Notes: generated from the sequence alone by a model not told the origin. Positions 1 to 11,548 are shown, numbered from the stretch's first letter. The stretch is 64,000 nucleotides of DNA from Ctena decussata (GCA_963989385.1 OZ022508.1:51747087-51811086), one strand, 5' to 3'. Numbers and translations: made by a program.

Positions 1-179
1 TTGCCAAAATGAGGCCATGTCACCCACAACGGTTTACTCAAAAGATGTAAAGGAAGTTGACAGTGCTCTCTCCATTTATGGGTTTCTTTGACCTAATATC
101 ATGCATATAGTTACACCAACCTATAGATGTTGTTCATAATAAGCCGCAACTCTAGGTGTCCTACACCGCTTGTACTTAT

Positions 180-1281
180 AACTATTCTATTCATTCTATT
201 CTATCCCATAACCTTACTAGGTCGTTGGTGCACCACAGATGACTTCGAAACAATCCCTTTCCACCTTTTTCCCCTCTTCAGCTGCCCTAGCCGAGCTGGC
301 AAAATCCATTCCTGTCCACTCCTTGATATTGTCTTCCCACCTCCTCCTCCGTCCACCCCCTCCCCCCTTCCCTTTCACTGTGCCCTGAAGAATTATTTTT
401 GCTAAACCAGAAGACCTTGAGACGTGGCCAAACCACCCCAGCCCCCGCCTCCCGACCAGCGTCAGGAGCCCATCATATTCTCCAATGGCTGCTTGGAACT
501 TCCTGTGTACCTCCTCATTGGTTATATGGTCCTTGTACGAAATATTCAGTAACCTTGGGTAGCATCTCATTTCAAAGGCCTGCGTTCTTTTCTCTAACTC
601 TGCTGTCAAGGCCCACGATTCACAGGCATACAGAAATATTGAAATGACAAGGGAGCGCATAAGTCTCACTCTCGGTCCAAGAGACATGCCGCTATCTCCA
701 AATTGGTTTCAGCTTGGTAAGGGCTGAAATGGCTTGTGCAATCCTTGAGAGAACCTCCTGTTTTGAGCCATCATCTGAGACAACTGACCCAAGGCATTTG
801 AAGCTGCTTACAGTACCCAGCTCCTGCCCTTTTACCTTCATCTCCCTCTGAATGCCATCTGCGCTGTTCGTCATCAGTTTGGTCCTCTCAGCACTGATCT
901 CCATCTTACACCTTGTGCAGGTTTGGTCGAGACTTTCAACTAGAGCCTCTAGTTCCTGCTCTTCCTCAGCTAGAGCGTCTATGTCATCGGCAAACCGCAG
1001 ATTGGCAATGTCCCTGCCGCCCATGCCAACCCCCTCCCCCCCCCCCCCCCCCCCCCCCCCGCCACATTCTTCCAGAGTATCAGACATGATCTCTGAAATC
1101 TATGAAGACAAGGCACAGATTCTGCTGATGTTGGAGATACTTTTCACACAGGACTCAAAGGCTGAAGATCTGTTCTGTGGTGCTCCCTACCGCTCGGAAC
1201 TTAGCCTGTTCCTCAGCGATTATCTCTTCGGCTTGTGGTTTAAGCCTGTTCAAGATGACTTTCAGCATGACTTATAACTGC
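180..1281 (-). mobile_element. Decayed non-LTR retrotransposon (RTE-like) RT fragment, internally deleted
   Basis: Read on the minus strand, 1281-1095 encodes the start of a reverse transcriptase, including AEEIIAEEQAKFRAVGSTTE and motif A (LVFIDFR). One stop codon falls inside this part. The frame then jumps to 1087-692, which carries motif C (LRFADDID) and SAERTKLMTNSADG, and to 687-217, the C-terminal YACESWALTAELEKR...RWFGHVSRSSGLAK region. About 70 residues between motif A and the segment before motif C are missing, and a long poly-C tract (1029-1060) lies near the junction. The 3' end reads GAPTT-stop followed by an (ATAGA)-type tail at about 180-205. The sequence resembles endonuclease/RT elements common in marine invertebrates; I assign RTE-like only tentatively. 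It is dead: stops, frameshifts and a deletion. Confidence 0.85.
1029..1060. repeat. Poly-C tract
   Basis: An almost pure run of about 30 C residues inside the LINE fragment, in the codons between the internal deletion point and motif C. Confidence 0.9.
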
Positions 1282-2040
1282 AACTGCAAAAAATATGTAT
1301 ACGCGCGTATTGAAACGTTGATTCATTTCTTCGGCCTTGAGGTGACCAAAATCCTCTGAAAAGTTTAAAAATGTGTGCAAGAAGAGGAATCAATCAAACA
1401 TAAAAGATATGTAAATAGAAATCTGCCTCGTGTTGATACCATTTTCGGATCACTAGACAAATGTAGGCTCATGCTTCTGAAGCACAGATAGTTTCCGATG
1501 ATATTGGCAGATAGGATAGAGTCCTGTGTGAAGCACGATTAGCCGCTGATAGAGTCTTGTGCCAGGCGCATATAGCATCCGGTGCCATTGTAAAAGGTAA
1601 AAAAGTCCGATTTTCTTCAAAAAGGAGATATTCTTTCAACTCAGAGCCTTGCAAAAGTTTAAATTCATTCATTAGGGTCAAACTTATCCAACCGATCTGT
1701 TTTCTTTCCATTGCGTTCGCAACTGATAGGCGTTCAAAGTGGACACACTCTTCAAAATTGTCAAATCTTGGCCTTTATTCCAGCTTGTAGACTCTAAAGT
1801 AAATACGAATTAGGCATACCAGCTATAGATACTGAAAGACACGAATGTCTGATGTTCCGTGCACCTTATGCCCCATAAGAAAATGTGTTGTTGACAATTA
1901 TATTAGAGTTTATTAACACCCACCCTTACTTCGTTTTCCATTTTGGGACGGATAGAATCCTAAACTAACGCAAATAGACTCCGAAATACACAGAGAGAGT
2001 CCAGTTTTCACAGATAGCGTCCGATATGGTTATGCACCGT
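1282..2040. other. No gene; degenerate short-repeat text
   Basis: No convincing coding region. Between about 1480 and 1590, and again at 1970-2040, a loosely repeated motif of the type agatag(a/c)gtccgatg recurs with changing spacing. It resembles the other degenerate short tandem arrays in this window. Confidence 0.4.
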
Positions 2041-2095
2041 GAAGATGCGGTTACTAGAAATACCAGAATACCGGTCCATAGAATTACCGGTAACT

Positions 2096-2192
2096 GGACA
2101 TCTCGGCCCATAGCAAACTCGGCCCATTGCAAACTCGGCCCAAAACAAAGTCGGCTCACACAAACTCGGCCCATAACAAACTCGGCACATAC
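2096..2192. repeat. Degenerate minisatellite, unit about aaactcggcccata
   Basis: Six imperfect units of 13-15 bp in a row (ctcggcccatagcaaa, ctcggcccattgcaaa, ctcggcccaaaacaaa and so on). It is preceded by ccggtccatagaattacc, an 18-mer also found at 25934-25951 next to a different short tandem array. Confidence 0.8.
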
Positions 2193-2365
2193 ATACATGC
2201 AGTATTGCCTATTACTTAATGGTGTTCTCACTAATTTATTTCATCAATTTGATTTTGAAATATGATGTTCACACAGACTCAAATTTGCGCTCTCTGAGAC
2301 CAATGGTAATCCAAAATGATAAGATATAACACAGACGGCTCATGTGTACAAACTCTCTGGTACTA

Positions 2366-2530
2366 CAGTGGCGGATCCAGAGGGGGTTCGGGGGTCAAAC
2401 GAACCCCCTTTTCAGCCTAAAATTATCTTATTTTCATGGGGAATTTCAGGACAAATTTGGTCGGACTGCATGAATCGAACCCCCCTCAGCTAAATTGAAC
2501 CCCCTATCCAGAATTCCTGGATCCGCCCCC
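2366..2530. mobile_element. hAT-like MITE, 165 bp, with 6-bp flanking duplication
   Basis: The element begins CAGTGGCGGATCCAG and ends CTGGATCCGCCCCC, giving imperfect terminal inverted repeats. The sequence GTACTA flanks it on both sides (2360-2365 and 2531-2536). CAGTGG ends are typical of hAT derivatives, but those normally give 8-bp duplications, so the superfamily is a guess. The interior has no coding capacity. Confidence 0.7.
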
Positions 2531-2536
2531 GTACTA

Positions 2537-2970
2537 GACCTCGGAAAAAAGATAAAAGGAAATCTAAGTGCAGTCAGTATTAAATAATCGAAAACATTTG
2601 AACCTTGTCTTAATTCTATCTTCTATCCAGAGATTATAGTAGTTGTTTGGCAAGTATATTGACTATAATCCCCCTACAGGATTGTTTATACTTTGCACGT
2701 ATGGACCGAGTTTGTTATGTGCCGAGTCAATTTGGATGGCTATATCTTGTTCAACACTGTTGTCTATACCTAGAAATTGTTATACATGTCATTTATATCA
2801 AGTTATTGCTTGGCCTGCCTTTTCAAGTGAAAAAGACCTTTGTGAAATCTGCAAAACGAAACTGTTCTATACACATAAATAATTGCGCCTTGTTTTTGTT
2901 TTAATTGCTTGTTTGTGTGCCTACAAGATACAAGAAGTTTATTACGAATTACTTGATTTACCCATTCATG
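2537..2970. other. No feature recognised
   Basis: AT-rich sequence with short chance ORFs. I see no coding or structural signal I can defend. Confidence 0.4.
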
Positions 2971-3869
2971 CCTAACGTCATAGGCAAGCAGTGCAGATCC
3001 AGATCAGACGCCGCAAAACAAAATGTCTACGTCTGCGAAATAACAAATGTTTCTTCCAAGCTGAAACCCAAAGACTAGAGGGCAAACGGTATAGCCCTAG
3101 AAGTGGCGTCTCATCCAGAGCCGACTCGTCAGGATCTACATTGTTTGAAAATGCAGCTACTTTCGTCAAGACTGTTTTAAAAGTAAACATTTTGGGCAAG
3201 AACTATTAGATCTATCTAATGCGGTTTTCAGATAATTTGCTTTTAAGACCTGCTGTAACCTTTCCTGCTAGTAGGAAGATATTTATAGATAAGAAGTTTC
3301 CCTTACATGATTCCCGGCGCTGTTAAAAGTATAGGTTGTGTATTGAGAACCAGATCTACCAGTCAAGTTTCTGCCGCCTGAGTCCAGTGGTTTACGCTTG
3401 TCTCTACTGTAGTGAGTCTAACGTCATAGGCAAACAGTGCAGACCCAGATCAGACGTCACAAAACAAAACGTCTGTAGACGTCTGCAAAACAGTGCTGCA
3501 AAATAACAATTGTTTCTTCCAAGCTGTATCATATTGAAAATCTAAAGACTAGAGGGAAAACGGTACGGCTCTAGAAGTGGCGTCTCATCCAGAGCCGACT
3601 TGTCAGGATCTACATTGTTTGAAAATGCAGCTACTTTCGTCAAGACTGTTTTTTGAAAGTAAACATTTTGGGCAAGAACTATTAGATCTATCTAATGCAG
3701 ATAATTTGCTTTTAAGACAGAGCACCTGCTGTAACCTTTCCTGCCAGTAGGAAGAAAGTTTCTCTAACATGATTCCCGGCGCTGTTAAGAGTTTAGGTTG
3801 TGTATTGAGAACCAGATCTACCAGTCAAGTTTCTGCCGCCTGAGTCCAGTGGTTTACCCTTGTCTCTAC
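2971..3869. repeat. Tandem duplication, about 446-bp period
   Basis: Copy 1 is 2971-3407 and copy 2 is 3417-3869. Both begin ctaacgtcataggcaa and end gtccagtggtttac(g/c)cttgtctctac, with small indels (for example a 22-bp insertion near 3465 in copy 2). The minus-strand translation AAFSNNVDPDESA is a peptide I associate with a widespread interspersed repeat in marine invertebrates. This is therefore probably a duplicated mobile-element fragment rather than a gene. Confidence 0.85.
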
Positions 3870-4513
3870 ACGAAACGGAAGTTGTGCAAGGAACTGGTCT
3901 AAAAATACAACGGACTTTTTCGTTCTATAAACTTTTTCGTTCTATAAATAGATATCCATTACGGCATTTAGGTACACCAAGATACCGCAACGTACTGAAA
4001 TAAAGGGGGCAAACAGTAATTCGACAGTCAGATGGGTTGTTGTGGTGAACCCTGAACAACGTTTATTAATTAAGGATATTTTATTGGCTGAAGATTACCT
4101 TTTTAATTGTTCAACTTTCATTAGGTCAAGCCAACAGAAACTGTTACGCTCGTCATGATAAGCAACATATCTCCAGCACCCGTGCTTAAAACCCACCACC
4201 GCGCCAACCAGTTCCTTGTTTATTGTTCGACTAGTTTGGATTACCTCCCCTCACACGTCAGCGTGTACGATATGACGATGTAGGTTATGCAGTGCACAAC
4301 TAATTGTTCGACATTTTCAGTCGAGGACACACATCTTCTTTCCTCAGAAGAATTATAGAAAAAAATTTAACCCACCCTCGTCCACCCTATAAATACATTT
4401 AGATACAAGTGTAGGGATTGTGTCAGTGATTGTGTCAGTGCAAACATGGCTTAGCACGTGTGTATATATACTGATCAGACACGTAATACTCGTATGAGGG
4501 TGTATACCGTATG

Positions 4514-4514
<1 letters not shown>
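3870..4514. other. No feature recognised
   Basis: Non-repetitive sequence with no long ORF, no RNA gene and no clear inverted repeats. Confidence 0.4.

Positions 4515-4555
<41 letters not shown>
4515..4555. repeat. (GATA)n microsatellite
   Basis: About ten perfect GATA units. Confidence 0.97.
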
Positions 4556-4556
<1 letters not shown>

Positions 4557-4929
4557 GGAGACGACGATCTAATGTTGTCATAACTTGTGTCTGATCCTTT
4601 TGTAATTTATGCAATAAAATATGTTTAATCTAATCAGACTGGACTTGCATATGCAATTGTGATTACTGATGAAATTCAATTAGCTTACCTTAAAGGTGAG
4701 GGTGTGATGGATACGAACATGGTTATTAGATACAGAGGGCGGTTTGTTTCTCGTGTGAGAAACATGAAGGGAGTCTCAGGATGCATGCCCATGTTCAAAC
4801 TTTATATTTGTGTATGGGTCATGTATCTTGATGATTTATTTATGGTGTAAATAGTGTACATAGAGTTGAAGGTCAGACAAACAATAAAGTGAATTTTTAA
4901 TCAAGTCGTGAGTTGGAATATATTCAACC

Positions 4930-5865
4930 CAAGTTTAATTACCATCAAATTATAGACCATTAGCTCTACTGAGTAATGTGAGAAAAGCTATGGAACGTAT
5001 TATCTTTAAAAGAGTATATAATTTCTTGATTGAAAATGATCTTTTGTACAAAGTGCCAGTGCCATTCAACTACGTTTCAGTTAATTGATATTTACCATCA
5101 TATCTGCCAAACTTTCGACCGGAATAAACTTTCTTGTATGGTGTTTTTCGATATCTCAAAGGCGTTTGATCGGGTATGGCACCCTCGCCTTTTACAAAGG
5201 CTAAAACAAACTGGTATTTCTGGCGATTTCAGAGCGTTGTACTAAATTCGGTAACATCAACTAAAAGGCACATAACAGCAGGTGTACCACAAGGTTCTAT
5301 GTTAGGACCCCTATTATTTCTTGTCTACGTAAATGACATATCAGAAAATCTATTGAGTTTAACGAGATTATTTGCGGATGACAGTTCATTGTTTGTCCCT
5401 GCTTCTAATTTACGAGATATTGAAGGTCTTATGAACCATGATTTGATTTTAGTTTCCAGTTGGGCAAAACAGTGGTTGGTCAACTTCAATCCTAATAAAA
5501 CAGGAGCAAAGTTTTTTTTCATATAAGCAGATTGAAGAATTTTCGACTTTACTTTTCGATGACGTCAATATAAAGTTTATCCCTAATCATAAACATCTGG
5601 GGCTTATATTTAGCGAAAATATGAAATGGAATGTTCATATAGAATCAATTTTAAAACGGGGCTTCTCGAATGATAGCTGTCAAATATGTATTTTCAAGAC
5701 ACGCTCTTAATCAAACATATATTTCTTTTATCAGACCAGTTTTAGAATATGCATCTATAGTGTGGGGTGGCTGTACTGTCGAACAGCGCAATTCTCTAGA
5801 AAAAAAACTGCAGAACGAGATAGCGAGAATTGTAGCTGGACTTACTAAATCTGTAAATCTGACCG
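4930..5865 (+). mobile_element. LINE reverse transcriptase fragment (CR1/Jockey/L2 group), frameshifted
   Basis: Successive frames give the RT N-terminal segment (LLSNVRKAMERIIFKRVYNF, about 4955-5030), motif A (MVFFDISKAFDRVWH, about 5140-5180), motif B (ITAGVPQGSMLGPLLF) and motif C (TRLFADDSSLF), then the thumb/C-terminal part (PNHKHLGLIF; SFIRPVLEYASIVWGG). At least three frame changes separate these blocks, and the 5' endonuclease and the C-terminus are missing. It is a truncated, inactive copy. Confidence 0.88.
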
Positions 5866-5954
5866 TTTATATAATCACCCCCCTCTCCACCCCTTTACTG
5901 CGTCCTGTATCCGTCCTGCTATTATTTGACAACAGACTAACATCTGATCTAGTC

Positions 5955-6060
5955 TAGTGAGTAGTCTAGTGTATTCCATAACCTTGTTAGGTTGTTTGGG
6001 CACCACTGACAGAGATTTTGGCCTCTGTGCTGACAAAGTCACAACAGGAGACTTATGTTG
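5955..6060 (-). mobile_element. 3' tail of an RTE-like LINE
   Basis: On the minus strand the coding end SVSGAQTT-stop followed by ggttatggaata matches the 3' end of the LINE fragment at 180-220 (GAPTT-stop, ggttatgggata). It is a 5'-truncated relic between two other LINE fragments. Confidence 0.6.
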
Positions 6061-6083
6061 TACTTTACTAAAGCTGGAAATGT

Positions 6084-6560
6084 TTACCGAAAGCCATGTT
6101 GCAGTTCATAAATGACATCATGCTGGGTTAGGTGCCCAGAAACATAGGATGCAATTATATGCTCCATCGCCTTGCACACAATACACGTTAAGGAGATGGG
6201 CCTATAATTGACATGGTCTGTTTTATCTCCCTTCTTGAAGACTTGAGCTTTTGTCCAATCCGGAGGTAGTTGGCCAGTTTGAAGAGATCTCTCAAACAGC
6301 AGACATATAACAGGGACAATCTCTATCCTTAATTCTTTTAACACAACAGGTTTAATTGAGTCAGGCCAAGCAGCCTTCTCAGGGTTTAGGTTAGCCAAAA
6401 GTTTGAGTACTCCATTATAATCAATATTTATTTCCGGCATGTAAGGGCATGGGGGTTTTAAGTTAGAGAGAAGATTTTCTTGAAATAAATTCTGAATGCT
6501 CAGAGTGCATACTTGCCCTAGCCTAAGTGGGGATAAGCATGTAAATACAGACTGAAATTG
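6084..6560 (-). mobile_element. LINE RT N-terminal fragment (CR1/Jockey type)
   Basis: The minus-strand ORF contains NLNPEKAAWPDSIKPVVLKE, PPDWTKAQVFKKGDKTDHVN, YRPISLTCIVCKAMEHII and ELQHGFR, the RT fingers region. It stops before motif A. Upstream, to about 6555, a second frame reads SPLRLGQVCTLSIQNLFQEN, the linker before the RT. It belongs to the same broad family as the longer copy at 12.5-14.76 kb. Confidence 0.85.
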
Positions 6561-6716
6561 TTGATTTAGAAGGTTATATGAGTTTTATTGTTTCTGCATA
6601 AAAAGATAATACTTATTTTTTTATTATTTAACAATTTTGAAATCATTAAAAGCAAAAAAAAAAAAAACGTTTAGAAGCTATGTTAACCTGAAACAGATTT
6701 TAAAAAAAAGCGGTTT

Positions 6717-6750
6717 GGGGTGGTTTGGGGTGTTTTGGGGTGGTTTAGGG
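6717..6750 (+). repeat. G-rich minisatellite with G-quadruplex potential
   Basis: Three GGGG runs and one GGG run separated by 6-7 nt loops (GGGGTGGTTT-type units). Confidence 0.7.
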
Positions 6751-6789
6751 TAATTCAATGGACCCCCAGGTCAATTTTCGAAAGGCTGA

Positions 6790-6925
6790 GGATATCGGCA
6801 CGACCATCGTGCCGATAAGAATCCTTATTGGCAAGACGGTCGTGCGGATAAGAATCTTTATCGGCAAGACGGTCGTGCGGATAAGAATCCTTATTCGCAC
6901 GACGGCGATCAGATACTACATTACA
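6790..6925 (+). repeat. Palindromic minisatellite (gacggtcgtgcggataagaatc unit)
   Basis: Three to four units of about 33-36 bp containing GGCAAGACGGTCGTGCGG and the inverted core GATAAGAATCCTTATC. The array and its right flank (gacggcgatcagata) reappear in reverse orientation at 14862-14955, and one partial unit lies at 22153-22175. Confidence 0.85.
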
Positions 6926-7588
6926 GATGCTATGGTCTTTCTTACAATGGTTTCATACAATACTGTGTCAGGAATTCATATGGAGATGTTAAATAACTTA
7001 AAAAATGGTATAAAAGAATCTTATGACAGTCTTTTAGTTGTTAAAACGTCTGAGAACCGGCACCAGCTTTACTGTTAACAGGGGCAATCTTATTTTCAGC
7101 ATATTCCAGTTCGATGTGCACCGGTTGTATCGTTTATACATATGTATGTAAAACGTATTCAGTCAGGGTGACAATATGAGTAAGCACTGAAAAATTGGTT
7201 TAATTACCATTTTTTTTTAATTTAAAAGAAATTTTATTTGTTCTGCTTATGTACAACTCCTGAGAATTCAAAAAAATAAATAAATAAACAACAACAACAA
7301 CTATAGAGTCAGACGGCTCATCCGGGAACTTCGAGCGTAACCCATAGCAACCAAAGCCGGAGGTGAAAGCAATCGATAATCCGCCATTTTGTTTACAGCA
7401 GTTCCTATTTATCCCCATACAAACCATGCTTAAATAAATAGCATATTTTAAGAAACAAGCTCAATGTGTAAGAAGGCAGATAATTCAACCTTTCATATCT
7501 GATATTTATTTTTATTAACAGTGTCCGATGAGCATTTATTTTAGCGCACTCTCGCAGTCTGTTTCAACCTCTGGAGAGTACGCCAATT
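6926..7588. other. No gene; short simple repeats
   Basis: Contains AT-rich stretches and a short (aac)n run near 7290. On the minus strand near 7385 there is a YY1-like AAAATGGCGG. No exon can be supported. Confidence 0.4.
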
Positions 7589-7592
7589 TTAA

Positions 7593-8499
7593 TAAAGGAC
7601 CTGGTATGATAAGGCCCATATTTGGCCCCAAAAAAACTCATTTTTCAAACGTTCTATTTCGATAACTAAAATGCATTCACAGGAAAGTTCTAACCTTGAA
7701 TGTAACAGCAAATACAAAATTAACCAGTTCTTACATAAAATATTTGTGTTTTTAATCTTGAACATGCCCATACCCCCAGCGGATTCTGACGAAAAGGACG
7801 AATTTCGTAGCCTTCGCGGCTTTCAAAATATATGAGCCCGGCCTCCAGCACATTTTATATTTTATATGCATACATAATTTTAATGTATTTACCTGCCGTG
7901 AAAATATTAAATGTGCTGGAGACCGGGCTCAATGTTTATTTTTAACTTTTTGTTACCAAACTGACAGCGTTCGGAACATTTTCCCTGTTTTCTCAACACA
8001 AAAACGCCCATATCTCCGCTCATAGTCAAAATAAACATATGTTGTGGGTATTCATTTTCTTAGTTAAAACACAAGGAATAATTTGGTTCAGATTTTATTT
8101 TGATCTGTTGGAATTTTTTGGTTAGCGTCTTTTGACTTGCAAACTTGAGTGGGTGGGGTACCTTGACTGGCCTTGTGCAGTGCACAGGTAATTAGCCGTG
8201 GTACCCAACGTATAAGCATTTCATCAAAGGCCTATTATCAAGAGCTTTCAAAGGCTATTATAAATGACTTATTTCTTTAAAGGAAAAATGATTAAACTCA
8301 GTTTTTCTTGCAATTTTCCTTCATATTATTGAACCAACACAGGCATGTCAGAAATCATGTTATTCTGAGAATTAACAAAAGTGAAACATATTATTTCTGT
8401 TTGTTCCCATACGCTCAAATGATAAGCAATAGAAACCATGCAATTTCAAGAGAATTTGAGTGGGGGCCAAAAATGGCCCTTATCATACCAGGTCCTTTG
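7593..8499. mobile_element. piggyBac-like MITE, 907 bp, TTAA-flanked
   Basis: The terminal inverted repeats are (t/c)AAAGGACCTGGTATGATAAGG at the left and its complement at the right (about 38 bp with few mismatches, including ggggccaaa inside). TTAA sits exactly at both borders (7589-7592 and 8500-8503), which is the piggyBac target-site signature. No transposase ORF is present, so it is non-autonomous. A strong hairpin lies inside it at 7834-7930. Confidence 0.8.
7834..7930. repeat. Inverted repeat (97 bp) with 22-bp arms
   Basis: gagcccggcctccagcacat at the left pairs with atgtgctggagaccgggctc at the right with one mismatch. The loop is about 53 nt and AT-rich. Confidence 0.85.
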
Positions 8500-8509
8500 T
8501 TAAAATCAT

Positions 8510-9742
8510 TAAATCAGTTCTTTCCAAAAATATTGGCGGAAATTGCGAAATAATAAATTGAGAAATTAGATCTTTGTTACATTTTTGACAAATTTTGCTC
8601 TTTAGGGTGTTACGTCAACTTAGGTGACTGTTGAAAATAGGTCAGCTTTGACATGTTTGAGGTCGTGTATCGCCGTGCTTTCTTGATGGGACCACGGTAA
8701 ATTCTCTTGGTCATCCCCAACAAGTGTAACGGAGTGTAAATTTAGAATTCTTATATACCTATGCGCATTTTCGCGATTTCAATGCAAATGTAGGCCTATA
8801 ACGATATCCATCAAGGCCAAATGCACAAATGCATTGTGAATAACGGAAAAGTCGCTGACAAGCGAGGATGTGTACTGGCTCAATACAAGCAGAAATATGT
8901 GTTTTAGCAGGCCTCTGATTTGCCTCTTGTAAATAATTTTAATGGAAATCTTTTTTATTGGGAACGCTAAATTTTTAGCACCGCACACAAAAAAAAATTA
9001 TGGTCAAATATGACGAGTCGTCTTATGAAGATAGATAGATTTTTTGACATATGAATTTCCTGACCCTCTTGTTTTCAAAGTAGTGTAACTTTTTGTTTCT
9101 TGATCGATTTTAATGATGAGAACGCTGTTTGCTCTGTCTTCGATTCAAGATATATAGATCTATCAGATTAAAAAATCTGGATATTTCAAAAAACGTCCGC
9201 CATTGCTAAGAAACTTAGAAAGTGTCAGTTTTTGACAAGTGACATCTTGTGTATTCCATACTCTCATAGTACGAGGTATCGGGTATTTTACTTTTTATGC
9301 TGAAATTACCATTCTTACTTTCACACTGAATACCCGATAAATGAAGGATGAAGTAAAAATGAAAAAGAAAATGTCAGAATAAAAATAAGAATTATAATAA
9401 AACGAAATGTTAGATAGGAGAGCGACGATCGAGTCAACTAATGTATTCCACGGATATTGAAAATCCAATGTTTTCATTTGATTCGTGACAAAATTTCATC
9501 TGGCAAACTTTTTCTATGTTTTATTCGTCATAAGAAATATTTTAATTTGGGATATCAGAGATTATTCCGAACTATAAATACAGAAAAATATGGAAAATTT
9601 AGCACAAATAGCGGTTGCTAAGATATTGTTTTCACCTCCGATGCTCGTTGCTGTGGGCTGTGACGTCATCCCGTCCGATTCTATTAAGTGCAACCCAACA
9701 ATTGTTTTATCTGACAATATTTATCAGACAAGTGGAACAACT
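8510..9742. other. No feature recognised
   Basis: AT-rich, non-repetitive by eye. The ORFs are short and lack family resemblance. Confidence 0.35.
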
Positions 9743-9821
9743 GACCTTGACCGACAAGTTATTAAAAGAAAGTTAGGCATGATTTATCAGACTAAATGTC
9801 TTTAACTTGTCGGTCAAGGTC
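9743..9821. repeat. Perfect inverted repeat with 19-bp arms
   Basis: GACCTTGACCGACAAGTTA (9743-9761) and its exact complement (9803-9821) enclose 41 nt. Further diverged copies of the arm, cttgtc(t/g)gtcaaggtcaaa, lie at 9838-9853 and 10217-10236, so it belongs to a small local repeat cluster. Confidence 0.85.
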
Positions 9822-10326
9822 AAAAATTTATTTCAGTTGTCCGACAAGGGCAAAGTTTTTTTGACTCATTTTATATCAGTTAAGTCTGCTACAATAAACT
9901 TGATTTTGTTCGATAATACATTTACATTATATAATGCTATTTATTAATAGGTTTCGACATTTTCCTAAAATGGTTTATTAGTCTAGATTTCTTTCAGTAA
10001 TTTGTCAGTCAATATCAAAGATTAATTTCTATTGCTAATTCAGATCAATGGTTTATTTCAACACATTTTATATTGGTACCACATATTATAAATTGATAAA
10101 TTTAAAATGTTTTTGTAATGAGACGGAATTAAGCCGTAAAGAAAATATTGACAAAAACTTAGCTGGAAAAAATATGACAAGTAGGTCACAATCAAATATT
10201 TTTTCCTGACTCAGCTTGTCTGTCAAGGTCAAAGATTTGTTTGAAATAACTCTATGTCAGTTTACAAAATAAACTATTAATTGACAAATGTTTTATGCGG
10301 CAAATGATTTTTTTATTTAAAAAAAA

Positions 10327-10402
10327 TGCCATGTGAGTCTTGAACTCGGGTTGCAAGATTAGAAGGCCGCGCACAGAACCAATGTGAATCAGCCAGTTAG
10401 CC
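10327..10402 (-). other. tRNA-like SINE head or pseudogene
   Basis: The minus strand reads a box A-like TGGCTAACTGGC and a box B-like GAGTTCAAGACTC at tRNA spacing. The stems do not close into a proper cloverleaf, so it is not a functional tRNA gene. Confidence 0.5.
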
Positions 10403-10635
10403 AAAAGTTTGCGATAATCTGAATTACTTAATGTCCAAATGTTCAATATACAGCTGTTGTCATACCCACATCGGACAGTGTTTTAACTGTAATAAAGTTA
10501 TTTTAAATTTTAATCTGATCATCTGACCCGACAAAAAGTATTCAGTAACTGGTGTTGAAATGTATAATTCGTATTTACGTAATTATTGGCCGGCTCTATG
10601 TCGGACAGTCAAAAGGCTTCCATGATGAAACATAA

Positions 10636-11169
10636 GACATAATCACCGGATCGGACCGGATCGGACCCGAATTTATACCACTTGTAGCTGTTTATCATAC
10701 TTTCCTTGGCTGTAAATGTTTATATTTTGCGTAAGATAGTATATCTAACATAAATATTACAGTAAGATTTGGACTTATTGAACTTACTGTTGTTATTGGG
10801 TTAGCGTGGTTGACATTTCACGGAGGCAGGTACTTAAACATGCACATATGCAATACAATGTGGCTTTAATTGCTATGAAAACGAAAATTGCCAGATAAGA
10901 TGAAATAATGTTATTTTCTAATTTTTGTTCAAAACAGAGATTGTGGGTACAGGTTATTGAGGCAGTGAGAGCAGAAATAAAACCTGCTGGATACATCACG
11001 TTAGCAAGACATAGACGAGGACTACTTCAAATCCACATATTAAAGTAATGTATCTCTTGGAGACACTATATTATGCAAAATATAAGTATTTACAGTCAAA
11101 GAAAATATGATAAAATAGCAATAAATGGTAAAATTCGGGTCCGATCCGGTCCGATCCGATGATTATGTC
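10636..11169. mobile_element. Long-TIR MITE, about 534 bp
   Basis: gacataatca(c/t)cggatcgg at the left is repeated inverted at the right end. The homology continues inwards for about 100 bp (gactgtaaat.cttatattttgc on each arm). An extra cggatcggac unit is duplicated just outside the right end (to 11190). I see no ORF and no clear target duplication. Confidence 0.75.
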
Positions 11170-11384
11170 CGATCCGGTCCGATCCGATGAGTACACGTAC
11201 CCAAGAAAATAATATTGAAATTAACATTGTGTGTTCTACAGTGGCCCAACGATAATGTGTTATTGACAAACATTGGTGTAAACATGGCACGCACCATTGA
11301 AAGGGGTGACAGGTACTTACCTGTAGTAAGTTAGGACGCCTGACCATATTAAAATGGTTAAAATGCCACAGAATAAATCACGAA

Positions 11385-11500
11385 TCAGAGTAGCTCAGTT
11401 GACCAGATTACCAACATCTAGCTTGGTTTGTCTAGGTCGTAGGTTTAAATCACACGTGTATGTTTTTTTTTTTTTGTGTGTGTGTGTGTGTGTGTTTGTT
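11385..11500 (+). mobile_element. tRNA-derived SINE-like element with (T)n(GT)n tail
   Basis: TAGCTCAGTTGACC (11391-11404) matches tRNA box A and GGTTTAAATCA (11442-11452) is a degenerate box B at the right spacing. A T-run and (GT)n follow. The stems are not conserved, so it is a SINE relic rather than a tRNA gene. Confidence 0.55.
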
Positions 11501-11548
11501 TGATATTCTTGCTTTTGAGGTTATTATTTTTTCTAGGTGCTAAATAAC

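Noticed and set aside
852..1277. 141-codon plus-strand ORF with poly-Pro
   Set aside because: Antisense of the LINE fragment and its poly-C tract.
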